From Parasedimentitalea huanghaiensis (GTDB lineage Bacteria > Pseudomonadota > Alphaproteobacteria > Rhodobacterales > Rhodobacteraceae), in NCBI RefSeq assembly GCF_009753675.1, contig NZ_WQLV01000012.1, positions 62,001-126,000 of the forward strand: a stretch of 64,000 bases of DNA, in the 5' to 3' direction. Numbering within the stretch: position 1 is the first letter of the stretch; every line of letters begins with the position of its first letter. The position numbers were made by a program, and so were the translations under genes. Shown here piece after piece: positions 1 through 9,223 of this stretch. The notes under the pieces were generated by a model. That model made no database searches, was not told the DNA's origin, and was given only the letters and a program-made list of their open reading frames with translations.

Positions 1-1
1 C

Positions 2-142
2 CCTTACATCGGCATCATGCATGGCGCACTGGGCGCTGAGCTGTCCGATTTCCTAAAAGGATCCGAAAGCGCGGAACAGGCCTTGGCAGATGTCGAAGCG
101 GCTTATGTCACAGCTGCCAAGGAAGCTGGCTTCCTCAAATAA
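2..142 (+). CDS. ABC transporter solute-binding protein, C-terminal end (partial)
   Basis: Only the last 46 codons lie in the window; the gene begins upstream. The reading frame is open from base 2 to TAA at 140-142 and ends AAKEAGFLK. A helical, alanine- and acid-rich tail like this is usual at the C-terminus of family 1 (MalE-type) extracellular solute-binding proteins. The assignment rests mainly on position: two MalF/MalG-type permease genes follow directly on the same strand. It would be the periplasmic receptor that determines the specificity of this importer. The rest of the protein is outside the window, so the ligand cannot be guessed. Confidence 0.65.
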   Translation, partial: PYIGIMHGALGAELSDFLKGSESAEQALADVEAAYVTAAKEAGFLK

Positions 143-155
143 TCCATCAAGAAAA

Positions 156-179
156 GAGAGGGCTCCTCAAAGCCCTCTC
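156..179 (+). terminator. Stem-loop after the binding-protein gene
   Basis: A perfect 9-bp stem (GAGAGGGCT / AGCCCTCTC) with a 6-base loop lies 13 bases after the stop codon. Pyrimidine-rich sequence follows, not a clean U-run. In ABC operons such hairpins partly terminate transcription or protect the 3' end of the binding-protein mRNA, so more receptor than permease is made. That role is inferred from position. Confidence 0.6.
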
Positions 180-217
180 CCTTCCTCTCCTTTCGATTTC
201 TGACCGGGACGACTGCA

Positions 218-1249
218 ATGAAGCATCGCACATTTCTCTGGTTCATCCTGCCGACGCTCTCCGCGATGATCTTGTTCATTGCGTTGCCCATTGTTTCGGT
301 CTTTATCCAGTCGCTCCATGTTGGGCATGAACAAGTTATTGTTGTCTCGGAAAGCTGCGGACCATTTGGATGCACACCCACAACATCGATTGATCTCGAA
401 GCCACGGCCAAGCTTCAGGAAGAGCAGCCACTCGGCAAGTTCAATGGGCTGGCGACATATACAAACCGCTCACACCTTGCCTTTCAGGAACTGGCTGAGG
501 CCTGGCGGACAACACAGACTTTTGGTGAGTTCTGGGACCAGGTTTTTAACCTGCCCTTCTACCGCGCCCTGATCTTTACATTGACCTATACGGCTGTGGT
601 TACGCCCATGGTTATTGTGCTCGGCCTAGCGATTGCGGTCGGCGTCAATAACCTGCCAAAATTCCTCAAGGGACCGTCAATCTTCATATCACTCTTGCCG
701 TTCCTGGTGACGCCTTTGGTTGGTTCACTAATCCTATACTGGATGGTCGATGCAGATGGCGTCATCGGTGCAACATTGCAGCGTATCTTTGACGATCCCT
801 CACTCAGCCTAAAGGCATCAACTGCACTCACCTGGGTCATGCTGATTGTTTATGGCGTCTGGCACATGCTGCCCTTCAGCTTCATCACCTTTTACGCCGG
901 GCTTCAGACCGTTCCCGAAGATACAATGGAAGCTGCCCAGATAGATGGTGCAAGCAAGTGGCAGAGCTTGATCCATGTGATCGTGCCGCATCTGGCGCCG
1001 CTCATGTCCTTTGTGACGCTGATGATGCTGATGGACAATTTCCGCGTCTTCGAACCGATCGTAAGTTTTTCGGCCGAGGCCCATGCGACGTCGCTCAGCT
1101 GGATCATTTTTAACGACCTGCGCGAAAGTGGTAATCCGCTCTACGGATCCGCCGGTGCGACCTCGATACTGACTGTTATCGGTGTTGTCATACTGCTGAC
1201 CCCTGTGCTGATCCGCACCTGGCGCGACTTCAACCGTAAATCTCACTGA
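218..1249 (+). CDS. ABC sugar-type transporter permease (MalF family)
   Basis: Inner-membrane permease subunit, 343 aa, of a carbohydrate-type (CUT1) importer. A first membrane segment spans about residues 8-30. A periplasmic stretch of about 80 residues follows, with two nearby cysteines (SCGPFGC), then five more hydrophobic segments. The cytoplasmic EAA loop that docks to the ATPase is present (EAAQIDGASKWQSLIHVIVP). The gene follows the binding-protein end after a stem-loop and is 10 bases ahead of the second permease. No ATP-binding subunit gene occurs in this operon within the window, so it probably lies upstream or is shared. The transporter type is clear; the substrate is not. Confidence 0.9.
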   Translation: MKHRTFLWFILPTLSAMILFIALPIVSVFIQSLHVGHEQVIVVSESCGPFGCTPTTSIDLEATAKLQEEQPLGKFNGLATYTNRSHLAFQELAEAWRTTQTFGEFWDQVFNLPFYRALIFTLTYTAVVTPMVIVLGLAIAVGVNNLPKFLKGPSIFISLLPFLVTPLVGSLILYWMVDADGVIGATLQRIFDDPSLSLKASTALTWVMLIVYGVWHMLPFSFITFYAGLQTVPEDTMEAAQIDGASKWQSLIHVIVPHLAPLMSFVTLMMLMDNFRVFEPIVSFSAEAHATSLSWIIFNDLRESGNPLYGSAGATSILTVIGVVILLTPVLIRTWRDFNRKSH

Positions 1250-1259
1250 GGAGGCGATC

Positions 1260-2141
1260 ATGGCGACCAAAGCACAAAACCGCATTACACCGCTCACCAT
1301 AATCTCCTTCGCACTGGTGGCGATCTGGCTGATCATTGCAGCCTTCCCATTCCTCTGGACGCTCTGGGGATCGTTCAAGGTCCAATCCGACTTCTTCTCC
1401 AAGGCGGACTGGCGCAATGCCTTTTATGGCATCAATACAATCAAAGAAACCGGCAGCGCCTTTACAGGCGCAGGGTACCACGGTGCTTGGATCCAAGAAG
1501 AGTTTTGGAAAAACGTGATGAATACCGGCATCGTGGTCTTCTTCACCGTGGTGATCTCGCTCACCTTCGGCACCCTCGGCGGCTACGCATTGGCCCGCTC
1601 GGGTTTCCGCTATGCCTTCTGGATCCTGATGGCTGCACTAGTGTTTCGTGCCATGCCGCATATCACCCTGGTTTCAGGCTACATGCTGCCCTTTTTCGAA
1701 TGGAACATCTGGGGGCTTTTGCCCACCACAATTATTGTTCTGGTAGCGATCAATCAGCCGTTCACCCTGTGGATGCTGCACTCGTTCTTCCTCAACATTC
1801 CCAAGGACATGGATGAAAGCGCCATGGTCGACGGCTGCACCCGTTTCCAAGCCTTCCGCCATGTTATCATTCCAGTGATGTGGCCCGGCGTTGTCACCAC
1901 GGGACTGTTTTCCTTTCTGCTGGCCTATAACGACTTTGCCGTCACTTCGATGCTGCTCAGCGCCGAGAACGAGACGATGGTTCCGGCCATCGCCAGCTTC
2001 CTTGGCACCACTCAGGTCCAAGGCAATGTGATGTTTGCTGTTGCCGCAGTGGTTTCAGCAACCGCACCCCTCTTCATACTGATCCTGTTCTTCCAACGCC
2101 AGATCGTCAGCGGCCTGACCGCCGGCGCGGTGAAGGGCTGA
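1260..2141 (+). CDS. ABC sugar-type transporter permease (MalG family)
   Basis: Second inner-membrane permease, 293 aa, partner of the preceding MalF-type subunit. It has an N-terminal membrane segment, a periplasmic stretch of about 70 residues, then the usual permease core. The EAA loop (DESAMVDGCTRFQAFRHVII) and the MalG-like C-terminus ending GLTAGAVKG are present. The ATG is preceded by GAGGAG. The stop codon overlaps a possible 27-codon ORF (TGATG at 2139-2143). In CUT1 systems MalF and MalG form the heterodimeric channel that receives the substrate from the binding protein. Confidence 0.9.
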   Translation: MATKAQNRITPLTIISFALVAIWLIIAAFPFLWTLWGSFKVQSDFFSKADWRNAFYGINTIKETGSAFTGAGYHGAWIQEEFWKNVMNTGIVVFFTVVISLTFGTLGGYALARSGFRYAFWILMAALVFRAMPHITLVSGYMLPFFEWNIWGLLPTTIIVLVAINQPFTLWMLHSFFLNIPKDMDESAMVDGCTRFQAFRHVIIPVMWPGVVTTGLFSFLLAYNDFAVTSMLLSAENETMVPAIASFLGTTQVQGNVMFAVAAVVSATAPLFILILFFQRQIVSGLTAGAVKG

Positions 2142-2224
2142 TGAGCAAATCTGCACGCCATAACGCTGTTGGGCGCCACCCGGCGCTGAACAGGATGCCA
2201 AGGGACTTTCTGACCGCCGACTAA
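2141..2224 (+). CDS. Possible 27-aa ORF coupled to the permease stop
   Basis: An ATG overlaps the stop of the upstream permease (TGATG) and opens a 27-codon frame beginning MSKSARHNAVGRH and ending at TAA 2222-2224. The peptide is basic and has no membrane segment. Termination-reinitiation coupling is common in this operon, so translation is possible. The sequence resembles nothing I recognise and may simply be spacer before the next gene at 2277. Confidence 0.2.
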   Translation: MSKSARHNAVGRHPALNRMPRDFLTAD

Positions 2225-2276
2225 TTCTCCCCGTTTGCCCAGAAATCCCCTTGGTATCTTGAAAAAGGAAAACCTC

Positions 2277-2822
2277 ATGAAAGGTTCTCGCCCCGAACAA
2301 GCGGTCCTGACCCGCGACACAGACCTTAGCAAAACCGACGCCACCCGCGCGGTTATCGAAGACATGGTGGACGGATTGAACGACCACCGCATCAGTGACA
2401 TCGGCGAGTTCTTCTCAGACGGATTTCGCTGGATGGGAAACCAGGGCTGCGGCACCAAAACGGGCCTGCAAGAGTTCCAGGACAACTGGCAGCGCCCATT
2501 TCAGGCAGCGTTTTCCGACAAGACCTGCATTGATGAGGCCCGCCTATACATGGGGGAATGGGCTGCAGCCTTTGGCCGTCAGGAGGCCACCCATTCAGGT
2601 GAATTCCTAGGCATCGCCCCCACCGGCAAGCGGATCGAGATCCGCTACATGGATTTCTGGAAAGTCGTTGACGGCAAGATCGTCGACAACTGGGTGAACG
2701 TGGACTTTGCCCATGTCGCCGCCCAGCTCGGCGTTGATCTGTTCAACGGCGAAGGCTGGGAAGCATTTGATCGCGGAGAGAAAACAGCTCCGCGTCCGAC
2801 CAACCAAGGACAAGTCACATGA
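2277..2822 (+). CDS. SnoaL/NTF2-like protein, single domain
   Basis: A 181-aa cytoplasmic protein with one SnoaL-like (NTF2-fold) domain. An N-terminal helix ([20 protein letters not shown]) is followed by the pocket-lining beta-sheet. The terminal motif [19 protein letters not shown]...DNWVNVD is typical of SnoaL-like polyketide-cyclase/ester-cyclase homologues. ATG 2277 is chosen over an upstream in-frame TTG (2235) because AAGGAA precedes it. The last four bases overlap the dehydrogenase start (ATGA). Members of this fold catalyse cyclisations, isomerisations, dehydrations or hydrolyses, so no reaction can be assigned. Similar domains appear four more times in this operon. Confidence 0.8.
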   Translation: MKGSRPEQAVLTRDTDLSKTDATRAVIEDMVDGLNDHRISDIGEFFSDGFRWMGNQGCGTKTGLQEFQDNWQRPFQAAFSDKTCIDEARLYMGEWAAAFGRQEATHSGEFLGIAPTGKRIEIRYMDFWKVVDGKIVDNWVNVDFAHVAAQLGVDLFNGEGWEAFDRGEKTAPRPTNQGQVT

Positions 2823-4150
2823 CCATCGAATATCTAAAACGCGGCAAACCCGAAGCAGACCGGGCCGAAGATGACGCCAAAACCCGCGCGGTGGTCGAAG
2901 CAACGCTAAAGGACATCAAGACCCGTGGCGATGCGGCAGTGCGCGACCTGTCCGAGAAGTTTGACACCTATTCGCCAGCTTCGTTTCGTCTAAACCAAGA
3001 CGAGATTGACGAACTGATCGCCTCGCTCACAGATCGCGAACTGGCGGACATCAAGTTTGCCCAGGAACAGGTGCGTAATTTTGCACAGGCGCAGCGGGAT
3101 TCGATGCTGGATATCGAGGTCGAAACCATGCCCGGCGTGATCCTGGGACATAAGAATATCCCGGTGCAATCCGTGGGTTGCTACATTCCCGGCGGTAAAT
3201 TCCCGATGGTCGCCTCGGCGCATATGTCCGTTGCCACCGCCTCAGTCGCGGGTGTGCCCCGCATCATCGCTTGCACCCCACCGTTCAACGGCAAACCCAA
3301 TGCTGCGGTGATCGCCGCCATGCATCTGGGCGGCGCGCATGAGATTTATGTCATGGGTGGCATTCAGGCCATCGGTGCCATGGCAATTGGCACTGAAACC
3401 ATCGATCCGGTTCACATGCTGGTTGGTCCCGGTAACGCCTTTGTTGCCGAAGCCAAGCGCCAGCTGTTTGGCCGCGTCGGCATCGACCTATTTGCCGGGC
3501 CAACCGAAACCATGGTGATCGCTGACGAAACCGCTGCTGATGCTGAGCTCTGCGCTACTGACCTGCTGGGTCAGGCCGAACATGGCTATAACAGCCCCTG
3601 TGTTCTGCTCACCAACAGCCGTAAGCTGGCCGATGACACGCTGGCCGAGGTGGACCGCCTTCTGGGTATTCTGCCAACAGCCGGAACAGCCAAGGTAAGC
3701 TGGGAAGACTATGGCGAGGTCATTGTCTGCGACAGCTATGATGAAATGCTGCAGGTCGCTGATGACATCGCGTCCGAACATGTTCAGGTCATGACCGACC
3801 GCGATGACTGGTTCTTGGAAAATATGACCTGCTATGGCGCATTGTTCCTTGGCCCGCGCACCAATGTTTCCAACGGGGACAAGGTGATTGGCACCAACCA
3901 CACCCTGCCCACCAAGAAAGCTGGCCGGTACACCGGCGGCCTCTGGGTTGGCAAATACCTGAAGACCCACAGCTATCAGAAAGTCACCACGGATGAGGCC
4001 GCAACGCTGATCGGTGAATATGGCTCGCGCCTGTGTATGCTCGAAGGGTTTGTGGGTCACGCCGAGCAGTGTAACGTCCGGGTTCGCCGCTATGGTGGCA
4101 TCAATGTGCCGTATGGCGAAGCCGCCGCTTATCGAGAGGCTGCCGAATGA
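2819..4150 (+). CDS. Histidinol-dehydrogenase-family enzyme, HpsN (sulfopropanediol dehydrogenase)-like
   Basis: A 443-aa NAD-dependent zinc alcohol dehydrogenase of the HisD superfamily. The residues expected for zinc and catalysis are present: Q252 and H255 (GQAEHG), E320-H321 (ASEHVQVM), D354 and H414. The family oxidises a primary alcohol twice, to the acid. The operon contains no histidine-biosynthesis genes. From memory, the sequence looks closer to HpsN-type enzymes, which oxidise 2,3-dihydroxypropane-1-sulfonate to sulfolactate, than to biosynthetic HisD. The companion sulfonate genes (suyAB, hps transport) are absent, so the substrate may be another hydroxymethyl compound. Its ends overlap both neighbours by ATGA, showing tight coupling to two SnoaL-like genes. 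Confidence 0.85.
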   Translation: MTIEYLKRGKPEADRAEDDAKTRAVVEATLKDIKTRGDAAVRDLSEKFDTYSPASFRLNQDEIDELIASLTDRELADIKFAQEQVRNFAQAQRDSMLDIEVETMPGVILGHKNIPVQSVGCYIPGGKFPMVASAHMSVATASVAGVPRIIACTPPFNGKPNAAVIAAMHLGGAHEIYVMGGIQAIGAMAIGTETIDPVHMLVGPGNAFVAEAKRQLFGRVGIDLFAGPTETMVIADETAADAELCATDLLGQAEHGYNSPCVLLTNSRKLADDTLAEVDRLLGILPTAGTAKVSWEDYGEVIVCDSYDEMLQVADDIASEHVQVMTDRDDWFLENMTCYGALFLGPRTNVSNGDKVIGTNHTLPTKKAGRYTGGLWVGKYLKTHSYQKVTTDEAATLIGEYGSRLCMLEGFVGHAEQCNVRVRRYGGINVPYGEAAAYREAAE

Positions 4151-5199
4151 GCGACGTCCACACAGAAAACAAGGCCCTGATCGCACCCCTTCGTGCGGCG
4201 ATGTATGACTTTGACGAAGCAGCCGTGCGCGCTGCTCTAAACGAAATCAGCGCCCCGGATGCACTCTTCCACCACTGTCACCCGCTGGGTGACAGCATTG
4301 GAACGGATGCCTTCTACAACACAGCATACGCAGATCTGAAAACAGCCTGGCCCGATCTGGAACGCCGTGATTACATCGTCATGGCAGGACCAGACGAGCA
4401 CGGCAACGATTGGGTTGGATGCGGAGGTTACTATACCGGTGTCTTTACCGGCCCATGGTTGGATATCCCACCAACCGGCCATCAGGTTGTCATGCGCTTT
4501 CACGAGTTCTTTCGCGTTGTCGATGGTCAGGTCGTAGAGTTCCAAGCCCTGTGGGACATCCCCGAGGTGATGATGCAGGCCAATGCCTGGCCGATGTCGC
4601 CTAGCTTGGGGCACGAATGGCATGTGCCCGGACCGGCAACACAGGACGGGTTTGTACCGGGTCCATATGATGCCGGAAAAGGCGCGGCCACCTGCCAGCA
4701 CATCATCGACATGCTGGAACATTTGAAGAAACACCCGTCGCAGGGTGGCCCCGAAGTGATGGAGATGGATCGGTTCTGGCACCAGCGCATGAACTGGTAT
4801 GGCCCATCCGGCATCGGTACTGGTCGTGGCCATGCAGGGTTCCGCAATTGGCACCAGATCCCGTTTCTGGGCGGCATGCCGGACCGTGGTCAGTATCTGG
4901 ACGAGATCACCTATCACTTCTTTGGCGACGGTGAATATGCCGCCGTCACCGGTTGGCCAAACATGGTTCAGACCGTCACCCATAACGGCTGGCTGGGGAT
5001 CGCGCCTGCGGGCAAGAAGATCACTATGCGCTCGCTTGATTTCTGGCGATTGGAAAATGGAAAAATCCGGGAAAACTGGGTACTTGTCGATATTTTGGAT
5101 GCCTATCGCCAACTGGGTGTTGATGTCTTTGCCCGCTTGCGGGAGTTCAACAAAGCCCGCAACATAGGGCGCATTGATATCCCTGATGGAATGAGCTGA
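4147..5199 (+). CDS. Tandem SnoaL/NTF2-like protein, two domains
   Basis: A 350-aa protein built from two SnoaL-like domains, about residues 10-145 and 190-340. The first half contains [15 protein letters not shown] and ends in [20 protein letters not shown]. The second half ends in a strand close to that of the single-domain protein at 2277 ([20 protein letters not shown]). The linker is rich in glycine and proline. Overlaps are ATGA with the dehydrogenase and TGATG with the SDR. The duplicated architecture suggests either a heterodimer-like active unit or two consecutive reactions. The catalysed step is not evident from sequence. Confidence 0.8.
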   Translation: MSDVHTENKALIAPLRAAMYDFDEAAVRAALNEISAPDALFHHCHPLGDSIGTDAFYNTAYADLKTAWPDLERRDYIVMAGPDEHGNDWVGCGGYYTGVFTGPWLDIPPTGHQVVMRFHEFFRVVDGQVVEFQALWDIPEVMMQANAWPMSPSLGHEWHVPGPATQDGFVPGPYDAGKGAATCQHIIDMLEHLKKHPSQGGPEVMEMDRFWHQRMNWYGPSGIGTGRGHAGFRNWHQIPFLGGMPDRGQYLDEITYHFFGDGEYAAVTGWPNMVQTVTHNGWLGIAPAGKKITMRSLDFWRLENGKIRENWVLVDILDAYRQLGVDVFARLREFNKARNIGRIDIPDGMS

Positions 5200-5963
5200 T
5201 GACTGACCTGCCCCGCCCCCCTTCACTGACCCTTAGTGGCAAGACAGCCCTTGTAACCGGAGCCTCATCTGGCATCGGTCAGGGCTGTGCCGTAGCGCTG
5301 GCTGATGCCGGTGCCCATGTGGTCTGTGCAGCACGCGGGGCAGATCGCCTGGCTGATACGGTTGCAGCAATGCAGGCCAAAGGCTGGAGCGCCGAGGCCC
5401 TGCAGTTGGATCAAAATGATCTGCAAGCCCTGCAGGCCACCATCGAAACCGGGAATTATGACATCATCGTCAATTCAGCAGGTTTAGCCCGCCACGGTCC
5501 CGCAACCGAAACAACACCCGAGGATTTTGACGCCGTCGTCAGCGTCAACTTACGCTCGGCCTACTTCCTGTCGGCCTACGCGGCCAAGGCCATGGTCAAG
5601 GCAGGAAAGCCGGGTTCTATCATCCACATCTCCAGCCAGATGGGTCATGTCGGCGGTGTTGATCGTGCGGTTTATTGCGCCACCAAACACGGGTTAGAGG
5701 GCATGGTGAAATCCATGGCTGTTGAGTGGGGCAAGCAGAGCATCCGCATCAACACAATCTGCCCCACCTTCATCCGCACACCACTGACCCAATCCACGTT
5801 CGACAACCCCGAACGCGCCGCTTGGATCATGGATAAGATCAAACTGGATCGCGTGGGCGAGGTCGAAGACATCATGGGCGCGGTGCAATACCTCGCCTCC
5901 GACGCCTCGGCCATGGTGACCGGCACCGCCCTGATGATTGACGGAGGTTGGACAGCAGACTGA
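5199..5963 (+). CDS. Short-chain dehydrogenase/reductase (SDR)
   Basis: A 254-aa classical SDR oxidoreductase. It shows the dinucleotide motif TGASSGIG (residues 20-27), the NSAG motif (92-95, usually NNAG), and a catalytic Ser near 145 with Tyr159 and Lys163 (YCATKHG). The C-terminus has the usual GTALMIDGGWTAD. SDRs of this size are cytoplasmic tetramers that interconvert alcohols and ketones with NAD(P)H. Translation appears coupled to the upstream SnoaL gene (TGATG) and to the downstream LacI regulator. Together with the HpsN-like enzyme it supplies two oxidation steps for the operon's unknown polyol-like substrate. Confidence 0.9.
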   Translation: MTDLPRPPSLTLSGKTALVTGASSGIGQGCAVALADAGAHVVCAARGADRLADTVAAMQAKGWSAEALQLDQNDLQALQATIETGNYDIIVNSAGLARHGPATETTPEDFDAVVSVNLRSAYFLSAYAAKAMVKAGKPGSIIHISSQMGHVGGVDRAVYCATKHGLEGMVKSMAVEWGKQSIRINTICPTFIRTPLTQSTFDNPERAAWIMDKIKLDRVGEVEDIMGAVQYLASDASAMVTGTALMIDGGWTAD

Positions 5964-6997
5964 TGGCTGAAAAAATCACCTCCCTCCAGGTTGCCGAAAA
6001 GGCCGGCGTCAGCCAGTCCGCCGTCAGCCGCGTCTTTACCCCTGGTGCATCGGTGTCGAAAAAAACCGCCGACAAGGTGCGCAAAGCAGCCGAAGAGCTC
6101 GGCTATCGCCCCAATGTTCTGGCCCGTGCCATGGTATCCGGCAAAAGCCGCATCATCGGGCTGGTGGTTGCCTATCTGGAAAACCACTTCTACCCCGAGG
6201 CCTTGGAAATCCTGTCCAACACCCTGCAAGAACAAGGCTATCACGTCCTGGTTTTCATGGCCTCGCAGACCGCTGGCAATATCGACAACGTGATGGATGA
6301 AATCCTGGATTATCAGGTCGATGGCATCGTCATGGCCTCGGTTGCGATGTCGTCAGATATCGCAACCCGATGCCAGCAGGCCGGGGTTCCGATTGTTCTG
6401 TTCAACCGCTCACAGGATATAGAAGGCATCTCGTCGGTCACATCCGACAACCACGCCGGCGGGCGTCAGGTGGCCGAGTTCCTGATTGCCGGAGACCACC
6501 AACGCATCGGCTACATCGCTGGCTGGGAAGGTGCCTCGACCCAGCGTGACCGCGAGGCTGGATTTCGAGAATACCTGCAAGAGGCCGGTGTTGAACTCTT
6601 TGCCCGCGAAGTTGGTGACTTCCACACCGAACGCGCCCGTGATGCCGGGCGTAGAATGTTTGATGTGCCCGCCGACCAGCGACCCGATGCGGTCTTTGTC
6701 GCCAATGACCACATGGCGCTAACCGTTATGGATGTCATTCGCTTCGAACTTGGCCTGCGTATCCCCGAGGATGTCTCGGTTGTGGGCTATGACGACGTGC
6801 CCCCCGCCGACTGGCCCGCTTACAACCTAACCACCATGCGCCAACGCGCCAATCTGATGGTTGCCGAAACCGTCTCTGCTCTGATGGAGCACATCAATAA
6901 CCCCAAGACCGCCAGCCCTAAACGCGTGGCCATCGACGGACCGTTCATCGTACGCGGTTCGGCACGGCTGCCCGAAGGCTGGACACCTAAAGGATAA
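5963..6997 (+). CDS. LacI-family transcriptional regulator
   Basis: A 344-aa regulator. The N-terminal LacI helix-turn-helix is clear (SLQVAEKAGVSQSAVSRVF, then GYRPNVLARAM). A periplasmic-binding-like sensor domain follows, ending in the usual VVGYDDVPPADWPAYNLTTM. ATG 5963 is chosen because it overlaps the SDR stop (TGATG) and gives a normal LacI length; an in-frame upstream start would add five residues. Its place inside the catabolic operon suggests it is the local repressor, with the imported compound or an intermediate as inducer. No operator was identified with confidence. Confidence 0.92.
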   Translation: MAEKITSLQVAEKAGVSQSAVSRVFTPGASVSKKTADKVRKAAEELGYRPNVLARAMVSGKSRIIGLVVAYLENHFYPEALEILSNTLQEQGYHVLVFMASQTAGNIDNVMDEILDYQVDGIVMASVAMSSDIATRCQQAGVPIVLFNRSQDIEGISSVTSDNHAGGRQVAEFLIAGDHQRIGYIAGWEGASTQRDREAGFREYLQEAGVELFAREVGDFHTERARDAGRRMFDVPADQRPDAVFVANDHMALTVMDVIRFELGLRIPEDVSVVGYDDVPPADWPAYNLTTMRQRANLMVAETVSALMEHINNPKTASPKRVAIDGPFIVRGSARLPEGWTPKG

Positions 6998-7002
6998 GAC
7001 CC

Positions 7003-7977
7003 ATGCAAGGCTTCGATCCCAAATTCAAGGATTTCCCCGATTACATCATCGGCATCACCAAGGAAATCTGGGAAGACCGCGGCATCGCCACGCTACATCA
7101 CTACTATGGCGAAGACATCGTTGTGCGTTCGCCTGCGTCGGTTGTCACCGGCAACCAGAATGTGATCGGCGCCACCATGGCCACCCTGGCCGAATTCCCC
7201 GACCGCACCCTGCTGGGTGAGGACGTGATTTGGTCGGGCACCCCCGAAGACGGCATGCTCAGCTCGCACCGTCTGCTGTCCACAGCAACGCACCTCGGCG
7301 ATGGAGTCTATGGCGAGGCCACTGGCAAAAAGCTGGTCTACCGGATCATGGCCGACTGCCATGCGAAGAACAATGCGATTGATGACGAATGGCTGATCCG
7401 CGATCAAGGGGCTATTGTTCGACAGATGGGCTGGGATCCACAGGAATACGCCGCCAACCTGATAACCAGCGAAGGTGGTCCGGAAAACTGCGTGCAGCCC
7501 CTGACCCCTGCCAATGACATTGAAGGTCCCTACAAGGGCAACGGCAACAATAATGAATGGGGCCAGAAATACGCCGATATTCTAACCCGCATCATGAACG
7601 CCGATTTTGGCATTATTGAGCAGGAATACGACCGCGCCGTTCAAACCGAATACCCCGGCGGTGTCACTGGTCATTCCTTTGCCTCGGTTGATGGCTTTTG
7701 GATGGGCCTGCGCGCCTCTTTCCCAAATGCCAAGTTCAAGATCGAGCACCAGATCGGCCGTGACGATCCGATGATGCCACCACGCGCTGCGATCCGTTGG
7801 TCGCTGCATGGCAAACACGATGGCTGGGGCGTCTTTGGCACACCAACCGGAGCCGACGTCTATGTGTTGGGCATCTCCCACGCCGAGTTCGGCCCATGGG
7901 GTCTGCGCCGTGAATTCACCATCTTCGATGAAACCTCGGTCTGGAAGCAACTGCTGCTGCAATCTGGAAATCTATAA
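7003..7977 (+). CDS. Second tandem SnoaL/NTF2-like protein
   Basis: A 324-aa protein that appears to have two SnoaL-like domains, about residues 10-145 and 190-315. The first carries ITKEIWEDRGIATLHHYYGE and the second ends in FGPWGLRREFTIFDETSVWK. The initiation site has AAGGATAA eight bases upstream of the ATG. With the proteins at 2277 and 4147 the operon encodes five such domains on three polypeptides, which is striking for one catabolic locus. It is not a close copy of the 350-aa protein; only the general fold signature is shared. No reaction can be inferred. Confidence 0.75.
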   Translation: MQGFDPKFKDFPDYIIGITKEIWEDRGIATLHHYYGEDIVVRSPASVVTGNQNVIGATMATLAEFPDRTLLGEDVIWSGTPEDGMLSSHRLLSTATHLGDGVYGEATGKKLVYRIMADCHAKNNAIDDEWLIRDQGAIVRQMGWDPQEYAANLITSEGGPENCVQPLTPANDIEGPYKGNGNNNEWGQKYADILTRIMNADFGIIEQEYDRAVQTEYPGGVTGHSFASVDGFWMGLRASFPNAKFKIEHQIGRDDPMMPPRAAIRWSLHGKHDGWGVFGTPTGADVYVLGISHAEFGPWGLRREFTIFDETSVWKQLLLQSGNL

Positions 7978-8107
7978 GTGAACCCTGCCCGGTCATATCA
8001 GGTTTTGGCCACTGGTCTGCACCAAAGCACTGCTTTGCGGCGGTATCACCTGCACCGTCAAAGTCTGCGCGCGCAGCGGCTGAACCTGCGACCGCCTGGA
8101 AGGGCCG

Positions 8108-8141
8108 TCTGAACGCCCGTGGGCACCTGTGCCCGTTCAGA
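8108..8141 (+). promoter_or_regulatory. Nested inverted repeat upstream of the bicupin gene
   Basis: The 186-base gap before the bicupin gene contains an outer repeat TCTGAAC / GTTCAGA (8108-8114, 8135-8141). It encloses an inner perfect GGGCAC-CT-GTGCCC (8121-8134). No U-run follows, so a simple terminator is unlikely. It could be an operator for the operon's LacI protein or a structured leader; the sequence alone cannot decide. Confidence 0.4.
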
Positions 8142-8163
8142 TTACTTTCCAAGGGAATTCAAA

Positions 8164-9129
8164 ATGACCACTTCACCCATCACCGACCGCATCGTTCGTT
8201 ACGGCGACCTTCAGCCCTGCAAAACCGCCTTTATCGACGCCCATACTCCGGGCAGCGACCAAAAAGAAAACTTCACCATTATTGGCGGCGGCGTTTCTGA
8301 GAGCCCAGACCAGCATGTTCACCTGTCCGACAAGATCGGGTTCAACATCGGCGCTGCTGGCCAGCCCCCTAAATGTCGCAACAGCCTGCACACGCACACC
8401 ACCGCCGAAGTGTTCTTTGTGCTCAAGGGCCGTTGGCGGTTTTTCTGGGGCCGTTATGGCACCGCGGGTGAGTTCGTTGCCGAAGAAGGTGATATCTTCA
8501 ACATCCCAACCGGCATCTTCCGCGGGTTTGAAAACATCGGCACCGACTACGGTATGATCATGGCCGTTCTGGGCGGCGATGATGCTGGCGGCGGCGTGAC
8601 TTGGGCGCCTCAGGTCATCGAAGACGCGCAGGCCCATGGGCTGATCCTCGGCGAAAACGGCGTGCTCTATGACAGCAAAAAGGGCGACGCCCTGCCCCAC
8701 AACGTCAACCCGATGCCCCTGTTGACCAAAGAGCAACTGAAAGACATCCCCGAGGTCCCTGCTGAAGATGTCATTCCGGGCTATGTTGCCCGCTATTGGG
8801 ATCTGATGGCGCTGGCGGGCAAGAAACCCGCCAAGGTAATCGGCCCCGACGCCCTGCTCAAAGACCGCCCCGGTTTCGAGATCGATTTCCTGACCCGTGG
8901 TTCCATCGCGGATGAGATGATCACCGCGGATCAACACACTGTGCTGATGCCGATGCGTGGCCATTGGAAACTGCGTTGGGACGGTGGTGAAAGCGTCATT
9001 AATCCCGGCGACACCAGCCTGATAAATCCCGGTGAATCCTACGCTCTAACGCCGTCGATGACAGGTGAATCCAGCCTGTACCGGATCACCGCGACGGATG
9101 ATCCTGCTGGCGCAACCTGGCTGGGTTAA
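8164..9129 (+). CDS. Bicupin-fold protein
   Basis: A 321-aa protein with two cupin barrels. The first has a metal-site motif of the HxHx4Ex6G type (HTHTTAEVFFVLKG, about residues 79-92) and a second-motif region EEGDIFNIPTGIFRGFEN. The C-terminal barrel (about 220-310) contains GDTSLINPGESYAL but lacks a clear histidine pair, so only one metal site is expected. ATG 8164 follows AAGGGA; a longer upstream frame lacks support. Gentisate-dioxygenase-like and sugar-isomerase-like cupins share this layout, so the activity could be oxygenolytic or isomerising. A hairpin region on each side suggests independent control from the genes upstream. Confidence 0.75.
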   Translation: MTTSPITDRIVRYGDLQPCKTAFIDAHTPGSDQKENFTIIGGGVSESPDQHVHLSDKIGFNIGAAGQPPKCRNSLHTHTTAEVFFVLKGRWRFFWGRYGTAGEFVAEEGDIFNIPTGIFRGFENIGTDYGMIMAVLGGDDAGGGVTWAPQVIEDAQAHGLILGENGVLYDSKKGDALPHNVNPMPLLTKEQLKDIPEVPAEDVIPGYVARYWDLMALAGKKPAKVIGPDALLKDRPGFEIDFLTRGSIADEMITADQHTVLMPMRGHWKLRWDGGESVINPGDTSLINPGESYALTPSMTGESSLYRITATDDPAGATWLG

Positions 9130-9142
9130 CGAACCAACTATT

Positions 9143-9172
9143 CCCCGTGCTGCGCTGCGGCGGTGCACGGGG
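9143..9172 (+). terminator. Stem-loop between bicupin and MetE-like genes
   Basis: CCCCGTGC (9143-9150) and GCACGGGG (9165-9172) form an 8-bp GC-rich stem with a 14-base loop. A second small dyad (GTGTACAC) follows, and there is no U-run. It may act as an attenuator or RNA-stability element between the two genes. Confidence 0.4.
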
Positions 9173-9223
9173 AGTGTACACATTGTGCACGCATATCACC
9201 CCCTGATTACGAGGAGATCAAAA

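Noticed and set aside
818-1417. Minus-strand 199-codon frame across the two permease genes
   Set aside because: Fully antisense to clear MalF/MalG coding sequence; low-complexity composition typical of shadow frames in GC-rich DNA.
2819-4150. Biosynthetic histidinol dehydrogenase (hisD)
   Set aside because: No histidine genes nearby, and the enzyme is translationally coupled to SnoaL-like and SDR genes in a catabolic operon, so an HpsN-like role is preferred.
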